In this document: positions 58,458 through 64,000 of the stretch, piece after piece | Position numbering within the stretch: the stretch's first letter is position 1 | Layout: each line of letters begins with the position of its first letter | NCBI GenBank assembly: GCA_021229015.1 | Contig: CM037782.1 | Span: forward strand, 65,658,108 to 65,722,107 | DNA: 64,000 nt | From: Solen grandis | Taxonomy: Eukaryota; Mollusca; Bivalvia; Adapedonta; Solenidae | Direction: 5' to 3' | Notes under the pieces: generated by a model | The model's input: the letters and a program-made list of their open reading frames with translations, nothing else | The model's database searches: none | Told to the model about the DNA's origin: nothing | Position numbers and translations under genes: made by a program

Positions 58458-59127
58458 ACAAGAGGGTCATAGAGGCCCTAAATCCCTCACCTGAGTATAG
58501 GGTTACCCAAGGAACATTTGTACTTAAACATTTTGAAATCTGGCCAGTAGTTTTGAAGAAGATGATTTTTAAAATTTTCGTAATTCATTTCTTTCTGTTG
58601 CCAATGCAACCAGAGTTCTACATGAATCAGGTTTATTTTAGCATCACCCAAGGATCATCCCTGCCAAGTTTAATCAACTACTGTCCAGTGGTTTTAGAGG
58701 AGATGTCGTTTAAAGGTTTCACTATATACATATACGGCTAATAAGTCCTGCCCCTGGCGGCCATGTTTTTCTTTTACGGATCGGAATAATTTTAGCAATC
58801 TTGGTAGATGGTTACCCAAGGAACATCTCTAACAAAACATTCTGAAATCTGACCAGTAGTTTTGAAGAAGATGAATTTTAAAGTTATCATATTTTTTTCT
58901 TTCCATTGTCATGGCAACCAGAGTTCCACATGGATCAAGTTTATTTTAGCAACGTTTGTGAAGGTTCACCCAAGGATCATCCCTGCCAAGTTTAAACAAA
59001 TTCTGTCCAGCGGTTTCAGAGGAGATGTCGATTAAAGCAAATTGTTGACGACGGACGACGCACGACGATGGACGCAGGGTTATCCTAATAGCTCACTATG
59101 AGCACGTTGTGCTCCGGTGAGCTTAAA
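58458..59127 (+). mobile_element. Pearl/HINE-like element with two core units
   Basis: Left terminus ACAAGAGGGTCATAGAGGCC, two cores starting near 58502 and 58810 of the 14.70-16.03 kb type, GACGACGGACGACG stretch, hairpin GAGCACGTTGTGCTC (59100-59114), then GGTGAGCTTAAAA. Same family as the 14.70 kb element with half as many cores. Confidence 0.75.
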
Positions 59128-59795
59128 AGGCATGCATTTTTTTCTTCTTAAAACAATGGACACGTGCATAGTATCGTCATAGAAACTGGGGCATTTTTTT
59201 TCTTTTCTTTAATGTTTTACTCAAACGTTAATTTCAATTTATTTTAATTGGAAACATTTACAACGTATATTTCATCCTTCACGCAGGTTCATGGGTTAGA
59301 TCAGGACTTTGCGTCCTGGTAATTACGAGATACTCGCCTCCTACAGAGATCGAACCCTTGACCCTTGGATCTACAGTCAATAAACGCTTCCACGGGAGTA
59401 CTGAGCCCACTAAAAATGAAAAAGGAAATCCTCTTTTTTATATAACCGGTATTGTTGAGAATGTTTCTTTACCGTTATCTAAATCCAAAATGCCCTTTAA
59501 GTCACAATGAGTCCATGCGAAGATCCAGATTGGGGTTTACCCCCCACCCCCTTGGATATGGCTTTTATTATTTCCATAGATTGGCCCCGAGCCCCCCCCC
59601 CCCCCACACACACACACACATATTCATATACACATACACATATACACTGAACCGCCATTGTGACGACTAAGTCGAGCTGACCGCAGGCTAAACAAAAATG
59701 AGAACAAAATTCAATGTAGACAAGCCAGTGATAATATGACCATACATGGGCACAAAAGGCGAGTATTACTCGCTGACTTATGTTCACAATTTGAG
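59128..59795. other. Non-coding sequence with CA microsatellite
   Basis: C-rich tract and CA repeat at about 59595-59640. No gene recognised. Confidence 0.6.
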
Positions 59796-60640
59796 TGAAT
59801 AATGTTCAGCTAAAAAAACATGGACATTACTCACTCGAATCGTTGAGCATTACTCACTTAATCAGGTGAAAAATGTTCACGTATTTTAGTGAATAATACT
59901 CGGTGAACAGTACTCACCTAACTGAGTATGTAATGCTCAATTAAATCGGAGAGTAGTGCTCACCTAATTTAGCGAGTATAATGCTTACCTTATTAGGCAA
60001 ACATGACTCCCCGAAATAAGTAAGAATTTCTGAATCAGGTTAGTAAAGTTCAAATATTTAAAGTAAGTAATGTTTACCAACTGTTGTGAGTCATTCGGTG
60101 AATATTTTTACCTATTTAAGTGAGAAATGTTCACTTTTTCAGTGAGTATTTTCACCTATATGAATAAGTAATGATCACCTACTTAGGTGAATCAAGTGAG
60201 TAAAGTTTATGCACTTTTGTGTGTAATTCGGTGAACAGTACACACATATTAGAGTAAGTACTCAGGCACTAGAACCGCAGAAATGCCAATTTCATTGGAA
60301 TATCTATTATCAAAAATATTTACGATTTTTTCCCGATACTGTTCAATATATAGTACAGAGGGACAAACCGAAACAAATGTTCAAATGAACTTGGCAATTC
60401 TGTGGTTTTTGTGCCAGTGAGTAAGTAATGCTGGCCTAATTAGGCGAACAGTACTCACCGGAATAAGTGATCATTACTCACTGAATCAGGTGAGTAAAGT
60501 TCTTATAGTGAGTAATGTTCTTCTATTTTTGTGAGTAATTCTGTGAACAGTACTCACATACTTGAGTGAGCAATGCTCCACTAAATTAATGAATAATGTT
60601 CAGCTACATGAGTGACTAATGTTCACTTAATGCTGTGAGT
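59796..60640. repeat. Degenerate GAGTAATG(T/C)TCACC array
   Basis: More than twenty loosely conserved copies of GTGAGTAATGCTCACCTAAT or its reverse complement, spaced about 28-35 bp, many in near-palindromic pairs (AATGCTCACCTAATTTAGCG is one half). Interrupted by an unrelated insert at 60261-60418. Confidence 0.75.
60261..60418. mobile_element. Small inverted-repeat element inside the array
   Basis: GGCACTAGAACCGCAGAAAT then GCCAATTTCATT at the left and the reverse complement of GGCACAAAAACCACAGAATT then GCCAAGTTCATT at the right. Flanked by GAGTAAGTA at 60252-60260 and 60419-60427, a possible 9-bp target duplication, although that word is close to the array's own motif. No coding capacity. 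Confidence 0.6.
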
Positions 60641-60686
60641 AGACAAGAAAGACCAGTTATTCTGGCTGGTAATTACAAAGACCTTG

Positions 60687-60933
60687 GTGTCCGCCTCGGG
60701 AGCAGGAGGTCGTGGGTTCGATCCCCGGCCGCGACATACCAAAGTCATAAAAAAATGGTACTGTTATAGCTACCTTACCGATGTCAGGATAATGTGACTG
60801 GGTGTGGTATCATGCCACATGTCTACGGCGTGATACTACAGTATGGCAGCACTATATCCGTCTCAAGTAGACATCGTCTCCACATGACTGAAATACTGTC
60901 GGTGGGACGTAAAACCCTACAAACAAACAAAGA
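60687..60933 (+). mobile_element. tRNA-headed SINE (family A), 5'-truncated
   Basis: Starts at GTCCGCCTCGGGAGCAGGAG, missing the A box, with B box GTGGGTTCGATCCCCGG, then the family A body with an internal deletion, CATCGTCTCCACATGACTGA, and the tail AAAACCCTACAAACAAACAA. Confidence 0.9.
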
Positions 60934-61320
60934 TCTAGGTCTTTGGTAATTAAAGAGACTATGCACGAGAGCCCACGACCAGAAACATAAGAATAAATCC
61001 ACTCTATTTCCCAGCCTGTTATATGTGGGTTCTTTTTTCATAAGTTAATCAAATGCAATTTAAATCTCGTTTTATTAAACACATAAAATGAATTTTAAAA
61101 AAAATCATTCGATTCGAGATTTAGGCATTACTAAATTACTACATTCCTATTTGATATTCTAGAGGTAAACGTTTGATGGTTAGCTGTTATATCCGGTTTT
61201 TATTTCTCATTTGTGAAATGCATGTATCATTTTGAATAACGAAGTGTCAATTTCGCATCTACGAAAATGATACTGTACTTCGGAAAGTTTAAACCTTTGT
61301 ATAGCTCTCCAATGAAAAAC
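60934..61320. other. Non-coding sequence
   Basis: No gene or repeat recognised. Confidence 0.5.
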
Positions 61321-61321
61321 A

Positions 61322-61463
61322 GAGGCGAGTTGCACACACAAATAGTTCCAAGATGTTTTTGTAATCTGGTTCCCTTACAGATAACGTAGTGTAAAGGGGA
61401 GGTATCCAGCCAAGAACCAGTCTACAAACCACATTAGAGCTATTTGTGTGTGCAAGTCGCCTC
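61322..61463. mobile_element. MITE-like element, 24-bp terminal inverted repeats
   Basis: GAGGCGAGTTGCACACACAA then ATAG (61322-61345) is repeated in inverted form at 61440-61463 with a single mismatch. About 142 bp in all, non-coding. No clear target-site duplication. Confidence 0.75.
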
Positions 61464-62070
61464 AGGTGTTAACTGTATTTCATTTTCTCTAAATAACCTT
61501 TTTTTCCGGTTTTGGAGGCAATAGGTGCCTGGCACATTTTTAAACAAACACCTCAATTTTCACAAGGAAATCCTGTACCATGCACGGATTAGACATGGAT
61601 CCTGTGCGGTTACAAATGTTGACCTAACCCACGTGACAAAGCTCGATCGATTCCGGAAATCTTCGTGTCAATATTCCGGAGATCTCCGTGAAGTGGCAAT
61701 AATTTGCATAGATAGAGTTTTCATATTTTATACCTTATTTTCTGTATTTATTGCAATGATTTTGGGTATATTCTTTAATCCTTGTAAAGTGAACTCTATC
61801 AAATTAAATCAAATATATTGTAGTATGTTATTTAACTCACGTATAATTACAGATTTATCAAACTTAATTTCCTCCTACATTATTTCCAAGGCTATACTTT
61901 AAGAGTATAAACGTATACAGAACTTTGATATTTTGGACTGACCCATTAACAGCGGCCCACCTACTGACCATCAACCTTTAACTAGGTCATTTATCGCTCG
62001 GACATATGTCTATCAATACTGCACCAGACCTACCACATAGTGTCATCTGACGCAATTATTCATGATATAC
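61464..62070. other. Non-coding sequence
   Basis: The frame at 61525-61902 has no domain and is not supported. Nothing else recognised. Confidence 0.5.
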
Positions 62071-62078
62071 CAAAGATA

Positions 62079-62740
62079 TAAACAAAGATAGGCAACTAGG
62101 CTAAATCTCATAAAAGCATATAACAAACTGTTCAAGGTCACGTTTTCAAATATCTTCTTTTCTGATGAAAATATGTGAAAGTAAATTGTATCTTACCTTA
62201 GGACATCATATTACCATCAAAATGATACCATATGTATTAAAATAAGTCAAGAATTTAAAAAGGTTTGCTGTAACATAGAAAAGTACCTGCATGACGATAA
62301 CTATGTAAATGTGTTTCTTTTCCTTCTGCTCCACGGGTTGATTTAAATCATAATTTAAGATAACTTTGAAATAAACCAAACTGGAAATAATTCTTTGTAG
62401 TACAGAAATTATTATTTATGATATGGTTTTTCTGTGTGATATTTCTACACTGTTTTGAAAGTTTGCAATATTCAATTATCTGCTGTGTGCCTAAACAATA
62501 TTTTCCACTGACTTTTACAGGAGTTTCCCATCTCTGTTTAATATGTTACTATTAGTTATTGGGTTTTCTACTGACCCTACTCAGAAATGCATCCTGACTA
62601 ACCACATGCTATAGGATATTGCAATTTAGATTCGTTTCAATAGATTGCATTAAATAAATGTTAAATTGATGTGATATATATAAGGACAGCTGCTTTCATA
62701 CATCATATAAAGGAATGTTCGTTTCATATGATATGCAGAA
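62079..62740. repeat. Segment duplicated at 63.28-63.77 kb, copy 1
   Basis: Phrases in the same order and spacing as in copy 2: ACAAAGATAGGCAACTA, AATAAGTCAAGAA, ACCTGCATGACGATAACTAT, TGCCTAAACAATATTTTC, TTTTACAGGAGTTTCC. Offset about 1.2 kb. Confidence 0.75.
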
Positions 62741-63275
62741 TAACGCCGTAGACGTGTACCATGATACATGTACAACATCCAGTCATGTTAAATACCAAAC
62801 TCCACGAAGTAGTTACCTCCCCTTACATTTGTAGATAACCACTGCCACCACAAGTAAAATTAACAGAATTTAGCTATTTTTTCTTTTTTTCCAAAAATAA
62901 AATATATATTTTACTGCGAGTGTCATTTCCCTAAGTATGTTTTCTTTAATAAACATCAAATATCGTTTCGTGGTAAAAAAAAATCATTTTAAAAAATATT
63001 TTGTTGTAACAGCAGACGGAGACGCCATTTTGTTAGTTTACCATCATCACGTGACATTTGTGACGACAATGATTTTTTTTGCTTGCAAGGGAGATCACTG
63101 TATGGAGTTTGGTTAAATACCGGTATGATATATAATGCTACTTCGGACCGATACATTGTAAAATAACGATATAACATAACCATGACTTTCCACATTGAAC
63201 CGGTACGGGGCGCATGTGTCGCAGATAGCTTTTGAAGTCTAACAAAACAGTTACTTTAGGCAAAGACCTATTAAA

Positions 63276-63775
63276 CAAAGATTGGCAACTATCTAAATCT
63301 CACAAAAGCACGTGACAAATTGTCTAAATCTCGCAAAAACACGTTTCCAAATATCTCCAATTCTACTGAAGATATGTTTAAGTAAATTATATCTTACAAT
63401 AGAGCATTACATCACCATCATAATACGAGTAGTACCATATATTTTAAAATAAGTCAAGAAATAAAATATTTTAGATAAAATTGAACAATACCTGCATGAT
63501 GATAACTATGTGAAAATATGTTGTTTTTCTGCTACACAGGCTGAATTTAAATAATAATTTTTTTTAGAATAAATCAAACTGAAAATAATTCCTTGCAGTA
63601 AAGAAATGGTTATTTTATGATATGGTTATGTGATTTTTCCACCTTTTTTGGAAGTTGTAATATTCAATGATCTGCTATGTGCCTAAACAATATTTTCTAT
63701 TGCCTTTTACAGGAGTTTCCTTCTTTATTTACTACGTCTTTGCTTGAGGTTTAATTAGATAGCATTCATATCATA
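63276..63775. repeat. Segment duplicated from 62.08 kb, copy 2
   Basis: ACAAAGATTGGCAACTA, AATAAGTCAAGAA, ACCTGCATGATGATAACTAT, TGCCTAAACAATATTTTC, TTTTACAGGAGTTTCC. Diverged from copy 1 by many substitutions and indels. Confidence 0.75.
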
Positions 63776-63812
63776 TAAATACCTTCAATTAAACTGGATA
63801 GATTTGACATTA

Positions 63813-63816
<4 letters not shown>

Positions 63817-63850
<34 letters not shown>
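63817..63850. repeat. G34 homopolymer
   Basis: Thirty-four consecutive G on the plus strand. Length may be inaccurate because such tracts are hard to sequence; it could form a G-quadruplex. Confidence 0.9.
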
Positions 63851-63851
<1 letters not shown>

Positions 63852-64000
63852 TTTTGAAAAAAGCGATCTGATTGAATGACGTGAAATTGCGGGAAATTGC
63901 ATGCGTGTATATTTTTACGACATCCAATCAGATTCACTGAAAAAAAAAAAAAAAAGGAAATAAATAGTGGAGCAGACTTATAAAGATGTACAAATTGTTG

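Noticed and set aside
61525..61902. 125-residue frame with hydrophobic stretches
   Set aside because: No domain, no start context or codon bias that sets it apart, and random length for AT-rich DNA.

Overview
The window is animal nuclear DNA, most likely from a bivalve mollusc. It is AT-rich, gene-poor and intron-bearing, and it is packed with repeats of types known from clams and oysters: tRNA-headed SINEs, pearl-like elements with an ACGG microsatellite and tandem cores, LINEs with an L1-like ORF1, and a Helentron with a helicase and a fused endonuclease. The bivalve assignment is inference from these repeat styles and not from a marker gene. Two runs of exactly 100 N (14335-14434 and 52696-52795) are scaffold gaps.

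Only one complete host-type gene is visible: an intronless nuclear receptor on the plus strand (ATG at 54709, stop ending at 56481, 590 aa) with a canonical two-zinc-finger DNA-binding domain and a ligand-binding domain. A second likely host gene is represented by a single first coding exon at 46860-47045, resembling the N-terminus of serine racemase/threonine dehydratase with the PLP-lysine motif. No later exon was recognised in the remaining 17 kb. Three or four other short exon-like stretches (24916-25016, 35810-35910, 49154-49281, 53916-54310) are weak.

Layout. 1-1.4 kb: low-complexity DNA. 1.43-2.0 kb: minus-strand reverse-transcriptase fragment. 2.5-3.13 kb: broken mariner transposase. 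3.9-14.3 kb: a nest of at least four LINE copies. An outer LINE (endonuclease at 4.37-5.54 kb) is split by a nearly complete L1-like LINE (5.54-10.86 kb), resumes in frame (10.87-11.23 kb), is split again by a third LINE (11.23-13.38 kb), resumes briefly (13.38-13.44 kb), and is then met by a fourth LINE in minus orientation up to the N gap. 14.4-18.96 kb: tandem-core repeat elements and a 1.3-kb near-identical tandem duplication. 19-27.2 kb: a SINE and several pearl-like elements in both orientations. 27.4-32.8 kb: a decayed Helentron on the minus strand whose Rep nuclease has lost a catalytic histidine and one tyrosine. 34-40.5 kb: tandem-unit repeats. 42.2-44.2 kb: SINEs, one inserted in another with a perfect 15-bp target duplication. 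45.48-46.47 kb: a 992-bp foldback element built of 43-bp quasi-palindromic units. 48.5-50.9 kb: more SINEs and repeats. 52.6-53.6 kb: a degenerate ACGTCA-rich array. 58.5-59.1 kb: another pearl-like element. 59.8-60.6 kb: a degenerate array of GAGTAATG-like motifs carrying a small inverted-repeat insertion. 61.3 kb: a 142-bp MITE-like element. 62-63.7 kb: two diverged copies of a 0.65-kb segment.

Functionally the window is a transposon graveyard flanking a nuclear receptor. The most notable structures are the LINE nest, the foldback element, the catalytically dead Helentron beside short hairpin-ended elements that could be its non-autonomous relatives, and the single-exon nuclear receptor with an unusual P-box.
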